Part shown: in pieces, positions 11,232 through 24,467 of the stretch
Numbering within the stretch: the stretch's first letter is position 1
Layout of the letters: each line of letters opens with the position of its first letter
Origin: Periconia sp. R9002
Lineage: Eukaryota; Ascomycota; Dothideomycetes; Pleosporales; Periconiaceae
NCBI GenBank assembly: GCA_023627715.1
Contig: JAMAHW010000061.1
Location: forward strand, 62,001-126,000
Length of the DNA: 64,000 bases
Direction of reading: 5' to 3'
Program-made: the position numbers and the translations under genes
The notes under the pieces: generated by a model
What the model was told of the DNA's origin: nothing
The model's database searches: none
Seen by the model: the letters and a program-made list of their open reading frames with translations, nothing else

Positions 11232-13230
11232 ATGTTTCTTTCCTTGGCATTAGTAGCTCTCCATATGGGCGTGGGTCAAGCTCAATTTCCCTCGCCCCCA
11301 ACTGACTTGACATGCATCACTTCTGAGTTAGACTCAAAAGTCAGACTTTCATATAAAAAAGTAGGTCTACAGGAATTTTCTTTGAAAACTACAACTTACA
11401 TTGGGTATCTAGACTCATCTTTGCGAGACCACGCCAGGGATAAAGTCATTTTCCGGATACGTCCATCTCCCTCGGAGTTCTTTGTCCAAACTCGATTTCG
11501 ATTTCGATATCAACACATATTTCTTGTTCTTTGAAGCGCGCAATGATTCCAAGAATGCGCCTCTTTTGATATATCTGGCCGGTGGTCCAGGTGAAAGTTC
11601 GGTCTACAGCGCTATGAGCGGTGAAGGTGGGCCCTGCTACGTCAATTTGGACGCCAATAGTACAACTTTGAACCCATGGTCCTTTAACAATCACGCCAAC
11701 GTGCTATATATTGATCAACCCGTTGGCGCTGGGTTCTCATACACTACACTAGTCAATGGAACTCATGACGCTCTTAGTGGCACCCTTATCGCTCTGAGCT
11801 CGTACAACGGGACGGTTCCCCCGAGCAATGCCACTTTTGGTCAAGGTACCTTTACGGATCCAACTCCATGGTCGACGACAAACACCACCATATCGAGCGC
11901 CCAAGCTCTGTGGCATTTTTTGGAGCACTGGCTCACGCAGTATGTCAACCTTAGCACTGTCTTACACGAAAGTTTTCGCTAATCTCACCACCAAAGGTTT
12001 CCAGAGTATAGATCAAATGATAAGAGAATTTCGATATGGGGAAATTCAGTTCGTACATTCCCAATTGTTTCTTTAACTTGATCACTAACATATTTAGGCT
12101 GGTGGGCTTTGGGCCCCGGCGACCGGAGCGCTGCTTGATAAAGAGCTCAAGGCATCTCATCCACACTCGGCAATACATGAGTGGTCACTTTTCAACGTCG
12201 GCATCACAAACGGACTGATAGACTTCGGAAGCGCAATACCGTATTACATCGACTACGCGTACAACAACACATATGGAAGTTTCATCAGTGACGACGTTTA
12301 CCGCCACGCAAAGGAGGAATATGCCAAGGACGGAGGATGCGAAAGTCTTATCACCCAGTGCCATATTGTGGCTGATGAAGGGGATCCCCTAAGTAGAGGG
12401 ACAAATGAGACTGTCAACAGCATATGCAGAGCGGCGACAGCAGCTTGCTTGGGTGGATTTCTCATCTTCCAAAACAATAATAACGTAAGTCACCCAATAC
12501 TTGCCTGAATGTTCAGAGCGAGGCTAACTTGAAGTTCTACTCAAAGGTATCTGCCTTTGACATCGCGGTTAAAACCGAAGCAGAGATCCCAGGTGGCGAT
12601 CCTTGCCCATTTTACTTCCCAGTGCACACCTTCCTCAACCAAGAATGGACACAGAAAGACTTAGGCGTACCTTTGAATTTTACTTACATCTCGAATACCG
12701 TTCTATCATCCTTCACGCTGTCACCCGATCTCGACGCTGGCACAGGCGCTGCTGCTCGCACTGACAAGCGAGACCTGATATATCTGATTGACCATGACGT
12801 TAAAGTGGCTCTTGTATACGGAGACCGAGATGCGCGTTGTCCCTGGAATGCGGCTGAAGCGCTGCTATTAACGGCGAACTACACCGCGAGCCATGATTTT
12901 CACGACGCCGGCTACGAATTCATCCAAACAAATGATACTTATCAGGGTGGAGCAGTGAAGCAGGTTGATAATCTAAGCTTTTCACGTATCTTTCAGTCTG
13001 GCCATGCTGACAACACGTACCAGCCACAGACGGTCGAACAAATCTTCAATCGCATCATTCAGGAAAAGGATATAGCGACTCGTCAGAAGAGCACAAAAAG
13101 CAATTACAGCACTAAGGGGCCATCCAGTAGCTTCTACATGGTTAACGAGACTCTGCCAAAGACACCAGGGACTTGTATGGTTCTAGGTTCGTTCCAGAAT
13201 CAGTCGGTGATCTTGCCGCTTTTGCAATAA
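11232..13230 (+). CDS. Secreted serine carboxypeptidase (S10 family)
   Basis: Five exons, 11232-11360, 11413-11939, 11997-12048, 12098-12484 and 12535-13230, giving 596 residues. Signal peptide MFLSLALVALHMGVGQA. Family landmarks in order: CETTPG and SGYVHLP at the N-terminus, FFEARND, the LAGGPGESS oxyanion segment, IDQPVGAGFSY, the nucleophile region GNSAGG spanning the third intron, the catalytic Asp in YGDRDARCPW, and the catalytic His in QSGHADNTYQPQ. Many N-glycosylation sequons are present. The family removes C-terminal residues from peptides at acidic pH, in vacuole or outside the cell. The nucleophile motif usually reads GxSYGG, so Ala in the fourth position is unusual. The spliced join there (12048/12098) should be confirmed. 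Confidence 0.88.
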
Positions 13231-13958
13231 CAGATTTTCCGGACGCGAGGATAGAGGGGTAGGAGAATAAAGTAGTCTCTTACGTAGTTTCCCTTTCAAT
13301 TGCATTGCGCACATGCTTGATCGATTGGTAACCTCCTACTAAAGCATACCTACCATGCATATACATTCATGTACGTGGTATTCATCCTCGATCTCCTGCT
13401 CAACGACAGAATGCCGAAATACTTACCAGTCTTCCGTTACTCTTCAATTCAAGTCCGTGCTACCCACTATTATGCACACCTTTTTTTATTATCCTTTTTT
13501 TTTCTCTTCTGTTAAAAAAAAGCTACATCTGATCTGCACCCATGTATTTATCCAAACGCACAGTCCTTGTCGCCGGCAAAATCAGCACCCCATTCGGGTA
13601 TTCTCAACCCCCAAGCACTAATATCACGACGTACGCAATCTCGGCCACAATCTACGGGAGATCCGTAATGCCGGGCCGGTAGGTACAGATATGCAAATGC
13701 CGCCACTTGCCACGCGTTCCTGCTGCACGAGGGAAATGCGTTGAGCGAGATGTGACGGCATCGTGCGCAAGATCGCGTTCGATGTATTTCTTAAAACCCG
13801 GGCGAAGACCGTTCTGGGCTTGGAATGACACCTGTATTTGATTTCGTTTTCTTCACTATTTGCGCATTGAGTATTCAGAATTATTTGGATCTTGATCGGC
13901 CGCTCAATCGCATAGCCCGGACAGGTCTTGGACGCAGACCTTCAAAACTAGATTCACT
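13231..13958. other. Intergenic, no gene seen
   Basis: Holds the 3' flank of the carboxypeptidase and the promoter of the spherulin-4 gene. T-rich runs at about 13480-13510 are visible. An open frame at 13355-13621 has low-complexity composition and is not supported. Confidence 0.45.
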
Positions 13959-14851
13959 ATGTCCATCCTCCTCCCTCTGTATATCTATCCGTCAGTCGGC
14001 GCCTGGAATCCGCTCTACACTGCGTTAGTCCCCATCTTCCCCTTCCCAGCACCGCCACTGAAACGCCTACCCACAGCGCCCGCACACACCCCGATGTTTC
14101 CTTTACAGTCATAATAAACCCATGCTCCGGCCCTTGCCGCGGCTCGCGCCCCGACGACGTCTACCTCAGCGAAATACCCAAGCTTAAGGCGTACGACAAC
14201 ATCCGCACGCTGGGCTACGTCCCGACAAACTATACGATAAAGCCGATCGACGATGTGATAGCGGACATCAACGCGTGGGCAACATGGCCACGTCTATATA
14301 ACAACACGAAGTTGAAAATGGACGGGGTGTTTCTGGACGAAACGCCGAGTACGTATAGCGTGCAGCAGTATGGATATCTCGAGAAGGCGGGAAGGGCGAT
14401 CAGAAATGGAACAGGATTTCGGGAGAAGTTTGTGGGTATGGTTATATTTCCTCTACGTGCTTCACCCTCCAGTAAGACTAACAACGGTTGCGCAGTCCAC
14501 AACCCGGGTTTCATCCCGCCCACACTCCTGCAATCACGAAACTTCACGCAAAATTCGTACATTTCGCTCGCCGACATCACGGTGCTCTTTGAAGAAACAT
14601 TCGACCGGTTCCTTCAACGAGCTAATTTCGACGCGCTTCGCACACACCGACTGCCGCGGTCAAAGCTGGCCATTATCTTACACTCGTTACCGGATATTAG
14701 CGTGCGCGTACTAGACTTTCTGGTCGAACAGGTGCAGGAAGGGGCGGAGTGGCTATTTATGACTGATGTGAAGACGAAGGATGAGTACTATCATAGTTTT
14801 AGTGGGATGTTCGAAGATTTGGTGAAGAGTGTAGATGGTGGGGCGGAGTAG
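13959..14851 (+). CDS. Spherulin-4 family protein
   Basis: Three exons, 13959-14023, 14077-14435 and 14496-14851, giving 259 residues. The order LLPLYIYPSVGAW, IINPCSGP, DNIRTLGYVPTNY, MDGVFLDETPS, HNPGF and ISLADITVLFEE follows the spherulation-specific family 4 pattern, a TIM-barrel-like fold related to glycoside hydrolases of the GH114 type. The conserved acidic residues sit in GVFLDETP and in TVLFEE. I see no classical signal peptide at this start, although many family members are cell-surface proteins, so an additional upstream exon is possible. Function of the family is not settled; glycan binding or hydrolysis is plausible. Confidence 0.82.
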
Positions 14852-15489
14852 GTATAAATAATCAGTGGTAGGCAGTAGGACTAGTGCACAATATGTATTA
14901 AATTCTAGATTGAGGCATGGAAGTTGTGCGTCCGCTTGGGGTCAGTAGCACTTCTGGAAAGAATGCACACACAGGGACGGTCCAGGTGTCGAGAAAGTTT
15001 GTGTTTGAGTGAATGTATTGCCGTGACTGGAGTCACGTGCCTCCTTGTATATATACCACATCTCTCATAATATTGCTCCATCACTCAATCAATCACTTCT
15101 CCTCCAACTCTCATGCTCTCATACCAGTGTCATCCGACAGTTTGGACTAGCTAGTGTGTTGCGATGATGGGAGACGAGAGTATCGTAGTTGCGTGGGGAC
15201 TGGCCGGGAATGGGGACGATATCTTTTCTCTAACTGATTGGCTACTTTTTTGGGAGGTCCGAATGAGGCTGACCATACATTTATCCAGATCGCATTTGAA
15301 ATTACTGCTTTAACATTCTGTACTTTGGGAAGTGCGAAATCGTCGCTGGAGAGCGGAGCTTGTCGTTTTCCCATTTTCTATCATAACTCCCTGATTTGGT
15401 TCGGTCGTTCTGCTCGGTCGGTGGTAGAATACGTCACTTCTTTATAATGGGTTCCTCAATCATTAATGAAAATTTATCGTTACTAGTAA
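14852..15489. other. Intergenic, convergent 3' regions
   Basis: Between the 3' ends of the spherulin-4 gene (plus) and HR-PKS 1 (minus). Two overlapping short open frames at 15147-15447 have no recognisable domain. This is the left edge of the polyketide cluster as I draw it. Confidence 0.45.
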
Positions 15490-18400
15490 CTATGAATTGT
15501 TGCCAAACACTTCTACTCTAATAATAGAAGATCGCTTGGCGATAAGCATAGCTAGATTAGCAAGAGGTGTTGAGCTCGTTAGCTCAAAATTCTGAATGCG
15601 AGCCCCCAATTCTGTTGATATCCAATTTCGAAGTTCAACTGCGAGAAGAGAGTCTACGCCGTAGCTAGCAATCGATCTGTGAACACTAATATCCTCTACC
15701 GGTGTAGCTAGAAGACGAGCAAGCTTCGCCTTGATTGCTTCCGAGACTGCCTCGATTGCCTGTTCTGTAGTTGTGCATGCTTTGAGGGCAGCTGGGATAT
15801 CTATCTGACTCGAAGTCACAGCAGTATGCTTCTCCAAGGCAACCTCCTTCCTCCAAATCTGAGAGAATTTCAGATCCCTTCGTTGCAAAGCCGCTTCCTT
15901 ATTCCCAGAGTCTGGATCCACTCTTCTAAGACCACAGATGAGCTGAGCTTCGAATGGTGAAGCAGCTATCGGATTTCTGATTGACTCTTCAATTGTTACC
16001 AGGAATTCTTGGAGCGTGTACGGCACGAGTCCTTGGCGGAAGACAAATTCGCGCGCGGATTCATCCTCCGCTGTATGGCCCTCCTCTTCAATTATACCAG
16101 CATCAATAGAACGTGCTGGCGCAGATGTCAGTGAGTAACTCAGAAACAAGAAAAGAGAGAAGTACCGGGTAAATCGAGTCCTCCTCGGAACCGGGCAAAC
16201 GCGTCCTGAAATGTATTTCCCGCGCAGTAGTTTCCCTGGCTAAAGGAACCCAAAATGCCCGCGCCGCTGGAGAGCAAGATAAAGAAATCGAGCGAATTGG
16301 CAAAGACTTCATGAAGATTCCAGGTCCCATCTACCTTGGGCTGAACTGCTGCTTGCCATTCTTCATAAGTAAGTTTGTCTGCGCGAGAGTCCCGCAGGAC
16401 CATGGCTCCGTGAACAATTCCTCTGATGGGATGAAGCCTGCTGTGAGTCTTGACAGCCTCAATCACCTGTTTATCTAGAACACTACCCTTGTGCACGATT
16501 ACTTCAACCCCTCTCGCGGACATCTCCGTGATGAGTTCCCCCATCCGCGGACTGTTTGAACCGGAGCGTGAGAGTGTTACTAGATGCTTCGCACCAAGGT
16601 CAGCAAGATGGCGAAGTGTAGCCCTCCCAAGGCCTCCACTGCCACCAACCACGAGGTAAGAGGAGTTGGGGTCAAGCTCAATGGCCGATGGCTTAGGTGG
16701 TTGTATCTGTGTTGAAGTCAGTTTGCAATTTACGACTAAAGAAATACATATTGAAGCTCACCAGCATCAGCGACCCTGCATTCAATTTGATTAGGAGCTT
16801 GCCCTTGTGTCTCCCTGCCTGCATCTTGCGGAAAGACTCCTCGATCTGCGAGGCCGGTGTGACATTAATTGGACTTATACCTAGGATCGTTGATTCAGAG
16901 AGCAGACCGAAAACGGTGCTCACTATGCTGTGAACCTGGGCCGGACGCTTCTTGCAAAGAAGCACCAAGTCCACTGTTGAGAATTGAACATTCCTTTCAA
17001 GGCACCTCAGTTCCAACAGCGCTTCGGAAGAATTAAGCAAATCCTTCTTGCCAATTTCCACGAAGCGTCCAAATGGAGCAAGGATCTCTACACTCTTCTG
17101 CAGAGCTTCGCCATGAAGAGAGTTGAGAACAACGTCCACACCTTGACCTCCCGTACGACTCAGAATAACATCGTAAAAATCGAGTGTGCGGCTTGAGAAG
17201 ATATTTTGCTCGGAAATCCCAAATTTCTCTTTGATAAACTCGCGTTTCTCCTCGTTTCCAACTGTTACAAAAACCTGTCCCGCCCTGAAATAACGCTGAG
17301 CCAGGGTGATGGCAGCCTGTCCGACTGCGCCGGCACCTGAGTGGATCAAGATACTCTCTCCTTCACCCAAAGCTCCAGCAGTATTCAAGCAATAGAAAGC
17401 TGTTGCGTGAGCAACACCAGCAGCAGCAGCGGTCTCCATACTCATCCCCTGAGGAATGCGGTGAACGCAAGACTCATGAACATTTGATACAGTGGCCAGT
17501 CCATTGTAGTCGAACACATACACTGACTCACCAATAACATGTTGGTCAGAGACAGCATCACCAACCGCAACGACTTTTCCAGCTCCTTCAAAAAGCAAGG
17601 TTGTATGACCATCAAGCTGGCCCATGGCGATCATGATGTCCTTGAAATTAAGGGAAACGAAATCGAGTTGGACGCGAACTTCTTTTGATCCGACGGGCCG
17701 AGAATGTTTTTCAACATCACACCAGTAAAGCGTCTCTAGAAGACCAGGGATCTGGACATTGAGCCCTAAGGCACGACCTTCTCGCAGCGCTTCTTCTTCT
17801 CGTTCTTCTCGAGGATGAAAGTCCGATACACAATCTAAGATATATCGGTCAACTTCGTTGTCTTCAACTAATCGAGGTATCAAAACCTCACCGCCACGAA
17901 TGGCATACTCGAAATCAGCCAAAGGAGCTGGAGCGTGAGGACCAAGTGTGCATTGAAACAAACTAAAAGAATGTTCGGCAATTCTCTGGCCCCACTCCAG
18001 GTCTGATTCTGAAGCCGTTTTGGGTTCGAGATCAAGCGTGACAAATACCAGAGAATGATTTTCGGACCGCAAACAACGGGAAAGTCCGGTAATGAGTGCT
18101 TGCTTTGGATCTGCGCATTCAATTGCAGCTCCTGTCGTGAGCCAGAGAATCCCTGAAGCAAGCGTAAACATCTGACGGAGATGCGCCCACTCTGACTCTG
18201 AGCATGTCGCCAAGAACGGACTGACTAACTCCAGAAGTACGACCACGAGCTGACCGTCAGGCTCCAAAGTTGATAAACTGACTTCTTTCGTCGCGACATG
18301 AGCTTTGCTGAAAACCTTCGAGAGTTGGTCTGAGAGATGCCTCTCTGCCGTTCCGCTCACGATTTGGACTGGTGGGAGGACATAGGAATCTTCTATAGGT

Positions 18401-21400
18401 TCATTACGGGTCAAACTAAGATATGAAAAAGAAACATCTCCATCTTCCGAAGAGGACGGCGTAGCAGGTGGAGAGGAGTCAGAATTCAACGATCCAGGAG
18501 TGCTTGGCACTCGCTTGGTGGAGCTGATGAGCACACTCATGTCATGGCTCGCATCGTTATAGTTTGGCATCTCCATATCAACTCCTGAAAAGCCACATCT
18601 GAGAAGGTGCGCATTCCAGCACGAAGTACTCAGCAAAGGGCCACCCTCTCGGCCATCAGTGGAAAGCCACCATCCTGGAAGCATGCCAAATATCAATTGG
18701 AGGGCAAGGTTCGGTCTAGTCAGTTCTACGAGAACAAGGTGAGCTTCTGGTTTGAGTAGACTTCGAACATTCTTCAAAGTGTTTTCAATGTCTCTAGTAG
18801 CATGAATCACATTAGAAGCAATCACCAAGTCATAAGAACCTGTCTCAAATCCCTGGTCCTCTGGTAGCATTTCAATGTCGAGTTTCTTATATTCAATCAG
18901 GTCGCGGAATCGCGAAAATTGGCCAAGCTTTTCCTCCGCCTTGGGGAAGAAACCCGAAGAAATGTCGGTAAAGGTATAGCAGTCGAGTTGTGAGGCTCCA
19001 GCACTGCCGTTTGTGTCTGCAAGAGCCCTAAGAACGGCTTGGGTTGTGCTTGCTGTACCAGCGCCAATTTCAAGTATGCGAATATTCGGATTCTTGAAGT
19101 GCAATAGCTTGACATAGTTGGCGAGTTGAACATAGCAACGATCAAAAATATCAACGCTGTATAGGCGATCCAGTCGTTGTTCTTGCTGGAGCAACTCAAG
19201 TGCGTTCGTCTTACCATAGATAACGTCAGCGAGGTGAGGACCTACTTCAACGAGAACCTGTCCCAAAGTGCCACCATATGCTGTTACTTGTGCCTCTAAG
19301 CCATCATCCGGACTCAGTATAGAACTATCTTGCTCGTTGCGATCATGTCGCTTCATCCATTGAAGTAGCATAGAGAAGTGCCCCTCGACTTTACCATCAT
19401 CTTTTGTGGTGGTTAACAATGAATCAAGCGTCCGTCGAATGAGGATCTGGGAGTACTGCTGGCAAACTATGCTAAGTCTCTGTAAAGACCTCCGCACAGG
19501 CTTACAGCGATCAAGAATGCTCTTAGATCCAGCCATATCTGGGTCAAGTGACCACTGCAACCTATGTGTCAAGGATTCTCCTTGTAGTCGTTTTGATGCG
19601 CCAGAATGTAATGGACCTCCCGAGCTGGAGACCACAAGGCCCTTGATTTTCATATAGATGGCAGTTTTAAGGCGTTGCGTGTGCGAGACAATTGAATCTC
19701 CTCGTGCCTTTGATCGGCCATAGGGCTGGAATTTAGTAGCCACTTCCAGCTGTTGGCCTGGCCTTGAAGGCATATTGGTATGAAAATCCAGCTCATCAAT
19801 GCCACTGACGACCACAGAGCTTCCGAGAAGACCTGATGCCTTCATTGCTGGGAATATGGATTGCACGCATAGATCCAATGTCGAAGGATGGATGCAATGT
19901 GGCTGCTGGTGCTTTGAAGGCATGCTTCCTTGGGCGTCTGGAATTTCAAGGACGCAGAACGCTGCTGAAGAGGATGCCATGATACATTTTTGATTCGCAA
20001 ATAGACCAGTGTAGTCGAGACCAACTGCTTTGAGTGCCTTGTACATCTTGCCAGGATCAATTCGCATCTGACAACCATTCGAAACCTGTTTCACAAAAGC
20101 ATTGGACACGTCATCGCACAGATCTTTGCGACCGTTATTCTGAGGCAGGACTGTAACCGATCCACGGCAGTGCTCTGTCGTCTCGCTGTTTGACGATATC
20201 GAGTAGATGCGAAATTCTTTCCACGATTCTTTCCCAGGCTTCGGTCTCAAAGTCAGAAATATCTCGATACAAGAAGTCTCAGTGATGATGATCGCGCTAC
20301 CAAAATTTATTTGTCGGAACTTGATGTGCCGATTTTTCCAGCTTTTGGCATTGTCCAGTGTAAATTGCTTCAACGCTTCCAAGACCATGCTCAGATATCC
20401 TGCCGCCGGAAACACGACGGAGCCCCCAATCGCATGGCCAACGAGCCAAGGTTGCTCATGAAGCCGCAAGTAGTTTCTCCATGTTGGTTCCGATGAGATA
20501 CTGTCGACGCTGGGAGCACCCAGAAGATCATGTTTTGGGTAGTTTCGAAGTCGATGGTTCGTGCTCCTCCGCGACTCGATCCAATGGGCAGTTCTATGCG
20601 TCCAGGTATACGTTGGCAAGTCAGCCAAGACGAACTTCTCAGCATTACCAAATGGGTCATTGATTGAATCGAAGTCGAGAGCAGAGTAGCCGCGTTCGAA
20701 AAGTTGTCCAGCTGATGTGATCGCTGTGTTGCTGGCATCCTGATTGCGCAACAGCATTGAGAGATAATCAATACCTTGCAACTTCGATGCTTTGAGTATC
20801 TGTTTTATCGGCCCTGCAAGCGCTGAATGTGGTCCAATTTCAACAACCGCGATCGGCCCCGGGCGCTCTTGGAGATTATTGAGAAGTTTTGATAATGCGT
20901 CTGCAAAGAGCACAGGCGACGTAAGGTTCTTGCACCAGTAACTCGCATCCACTTCTCCGTCTTTAATTTCATTACCATGAACAGAGGAAATCATGCAAAC
21001 CGCTTGATTTCCTCGAACGCACTTTAAATCCTGGAGCGAGGTCAAGTATTCCTCGCGGACAAGCTCCATATGATGCGAGTGATAAGCGGCTTCGACAACA
21101 AGCCTTCGGCTGAAGAGCTTCTTCTCAGCAAGCATGTCTTGAATCATAGTCACAGCATCGTCGTCTCCTGATATTGTGACACTGCTGGAAGAGTTCACAC
21201 ATGCGACTACAGCGTGGCCGGCCACGGACTCATCGAGAAGGTATTTTTGAGCCTCCGTGGCGGAGATTCCAGTCGCAAGCATTGCACCACGAACCTCTGG
21301 GTGCCTAGCTTTCAGCATTTGGACACAAACACCCCGGTTATATGCGGCTCTCAAGGCATCTTCAGCGGAAAGCATTCCTGCCGCATACGCTGCTGCAATC

Positions 21401-23605
21401 TCTCCGGAACTATGACCAATCAGTCCATCTGGAATAACGTTCCAAGCTTTCAGCATGTCAACGAGCGCAATTTGGATAGCAGTACAAACAGGTTGAGATA
21501 ACGCGGCTTCGTTTATCCTGGAATTCTCTTCGCGGCACAACTCTTCAATCAGATGCCATTCTGACCCGAGACGTAACAGAAATTTTTCCGAGTCATACAT
21601 TGACTTTGCAAAAATAGGATTCGAAGCGAGTAGCTCTCTTCCCATTCCTGGCCACTGAGCACCTTGCCCGGTGAAGACAAAGCAGACCTTGAGTGTCGCT
21701 ACGTGCGTCAGGGCTCGTTTGTCTCCCACAATATGCTTCTCCAGGCGGTCTATGAGTTCTTCTTGCATTGAGGCGGTGACAAACGACCTATACTTCAACG
21801 CGGAACGGCGAGCAAGGGTCAGAGCTAGGCTATTGAATGCGCTCTGGCTCTTATCCTGGTTTATCATGAACCGCGCAAGATTGCTTGCGGTTTCTCCAAT
21901 GCCAGATTCTGATGCATGAGAAAGCACGAAGAGCTGTGGATGACTTGCACCTCTACAAGCTAAAGTCGGCTGAAGTGAAGAGCTCCCGAGATACTCATTT
22001 GTTGCCTCGATGATCGCGTGACCGTTCGTGCCGCCATACCCAAAACTATTAATTGAGACGCGGCGGACAGTATTTTCTGGCCATGGCATTAGTTCGGTCG
22101 GCACCTACATAAGGTCATCTATCCTGTTCCGTGAAGTAAAGCTGATGATCTTGCCATACCTTCATTTTCCAAGCATCCAGTGGAATGTTGTCGCTTGGCT
22201 TGACGAAAGTCGGATTTGGTGGAATCAGACCCTTCTCCAGCATCAAGACTGCCTTGATGACCCCTACCAGACCGGCCACAGACTCTGTGTGCCCAACGTT
22301 TGCTTTAGCGCTTCCAACTAGGAGCTCAGTACTGTTTCTGTCCTTGAGAAACGTCTCTTTCAAGGCCATCGCTTCAATGCCATCACCAGCAGTCGTGCCC
22401 GTTCCTATTGCATCGATAAGTTCTGCTGCAGTCATAACTTTTGCACATAGACATACCATGCGCTTCAACATAGGGCGTGTCTTTAGGATCCAAGCCTGCT
22501 CGCTTATACACGCTAGAGATCATCCTCATTTGTGCGTCGCAAGAAGGCATGGTGATTCCTGCCGTCCGCCCATCTTGACCGATTCCAGTTCCTCGGATTA
22601 CAGCACGTATATTATCGCCGTTGCGCAAAGCTTCAGACAGCGGTTTGAGTATTACTGCAGCTACCCCTTCTCCTCTCCCAAACCCATCGGCTCGAGAATC
22701 AAACGAATAACAGCGCCCATGGGGAGATAGGAACCCACCGGGATGTTAGCAAGATCCTTAGTGCGTGGAGAACAACTTACGACATTGAGGACATGACTGA
22801 AACCGTATCGGGATCCAGGATAAGATTCGAACCTCCGACTAAAGCTTGAGAAGCTTCGCCATTCCGAATAGCTGCGCAAGCCTGATGTAGAGCAATCAAA
22901 CCACTAGAACAGGCTGTATCGAGAGTAATACTTGGGCCGTGCAGGTCGAAGACATACGAAATGCGATTTGCTAGCATGGAAGGGCCCTAGATATGCATGT
23001 CAGCTTGGCGGATAAAACATAGGCTTCGATTCTCTCCCACCGTTCCTGTGAAGCGATATCTGTTCAAGTCAGCGAGTACAAACATCTTCCCAAGGGTACG
23101 CTCACCCTGGCGATACTTCCACATCTCTGCCCAGAATGTTTTCGTAGTCATGATTTGAGATAGCACAAAAGACTGCAGTGTCTGATCCAGTGAGCTTTTC
23201 CATCGCAATCCCCGAATCTTCAAAGGCGGCAAATGCGACTTCCAGCATCATCCGATGCTGGGGATCAATAGACTTGGCTTCGACGTTTGAGATGCCAAAA
23301 AATTCATTGTCGAACATTGCTGGATTTTGCTTGATCAAATGAAACCCGCGCGAGTTAAACTGTGATCAGTAAGCAACACGATGATTTACGTTTTAGAAAT
23401 TTCGTACTGAGCCACTAATATCATGTTGGGGGTGCCAGAATGAATCAATTTTGAAGCGGTCGTTCGTACTACTCGCCCAGCCCGTCAAACCCTTCGAAAG
23501 CATTCTCCATAGTCCTTGTGGAGAAGTAGCAATCCCAGAGAGACGGCAAGACATACCGACAATAGCGATGGGCTCGGAACCATTGTGTTCCCTTAAACTG
23601 TCCAT
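15490..23605 (-). CDS. Highly reducing polyketide synthase 1
   Basis: Nine exons by my reading: 23605-23408, 23359-23106, 23059-23041, 22986-22781, 22737-22457, 22404-22160, 22104-16762, 16706-16166, 16115-15490; about 2570 residues. Domains in order: KS (residues 1-430; DTACSS nucleophile, EAHG and NVGHTE histidines), AT (about 530-850; [14 protein letters not shown]), DH (about 930-1230; [10 protein letters not shown] and DLCVQ), C-methyltransferase (about 1390-1550; LEIGAGTAS), ER (about 1880-2180; [11 protein letters not shown]), KR (about 2190-2370; GGSGGLG) and ACP (GVDSLLA). It has no thioesterase or other release domain. The product would be a reduced, methylated chain. The fourth intron opens with GTAAGT but ends in GG instead of AG at the only position that restores frame, so expression of full-length enzyme is uncertain. 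It shares a promoter region with the acyltransferase. Confidence 0.9.
22738..22780 (-). other. Intron with non-AG acceptor in HR-PKS 1
   Basis: The donor GTAAGT at 22780 follows the KS exon that contains the DTACSS nucleophile. Reading on without splicing meets TAA at once. A branch-like GCTAAC lies near the 3' end, but the bases just before the conserved downstream exon are CCCGG, not xAG. The next upstream AG (in CACTAAG) leads into a frame that stops about 150 bases later. Splicing therefore needs a GT-GG intron, or the gene is damaged, or the base call is wrong. Confidence 0.65.
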
Positions 23606-24467
23606 AGCTGCTGCCGTTTTTGCGCTGGAAAATATTTGACGATTGCGAAGCTGCTGTACTGCTTATTCCAATTCCAGAAGGAATAAAATGTAAAAGAAAA
23701 ATCACGGTTGATGATCAGTAGACAGTTACGTGGGGTAACCTACACCTTTCAACGTACAAGATGTGACGAGTTCACTTCAAAACCCTAGATAATATCACAG
23801 CTGTACAGGGCGTCAAGGTTAAGGCTAGGGTTAGGCGACATGTCCCTTGCTAACGAAATTCTATAATTAACTAAGAATTCAACGAAACTTCCGCATATGC
23901 AGCGTCCCCATTTTGAGGACATCTGAACTATGTGAGGTCGGCAAGCGAGTTGCATCTGTGGCGTTATTTAGGGCGTCCATGTGAAGAATTTTCACGGGTT
24001 ACCCGAGAAAGTTCATGAATCAAACTTTAACTCACCAATGTGACATAATTCTATGCAATATGAACACATCTCAGAAAGTTTATTAGATGGGACGTGGCTA
24101 CTGCACAACTTTAAATAGTAGTATACTTGTAGATCTAGTACCGGCAGAGATGATCATTCGTAGTGCTTGTCGTATAGTTCTGCACAATACATTAATTGGC
24201 TAGAAGGAAAGTTTATAATATTTGTGATTATTAGTGGCGTGCCTGCATATATCTAACTTTCCTCGATCTACAACTGCGACCCCAAATTTCCTGTGTGTAA
24301 TCGTAGATCGTTGACGGATACATTTTCTCACGGACTATACCTTATAAAGTGAAAGATATTCTAGCACTTGTGCATCCGCCTATAACTGGGCCAGCTTCAC
24401 GTCCGCCCCCAAGATCTCTGCTCAGGACATCGCGAAACCTTCTCTTCGCTATTTGAAAAGACTGAAC
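23606..24467. promoter_or_regulatory. Bidirectional promoter, HR-PKS 1 / acyltransferase
   Basis: The 862 bp between divergent starts contain no gene. A TATAAAG box at 24343-24349 lies about 120 bp before the acyltransferase ATG. A near-palindrome CGGGTTACCCG at 23995-24005 has the CGG-N5-CCG form that Zn2Cys6 regulators can bind. Sharing this region suggests the two genes are co-regulated; that is inference. Confidence 0.5.

Noticed and set aside
16450..22321. Many plus-strand open frames inside HR-PKS 1
   Set aside because: They are antisense to conserved KS-AT-DH-MT-ER-KR coding sequence and have no domains of their own.
22661..22879. Alternative acceptor (CACTAAG) for the odd HR-PKS 1 intron
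   Set aside because: It leads into a different frame that loses the conserved KS sequence and stops after about 70 codons.
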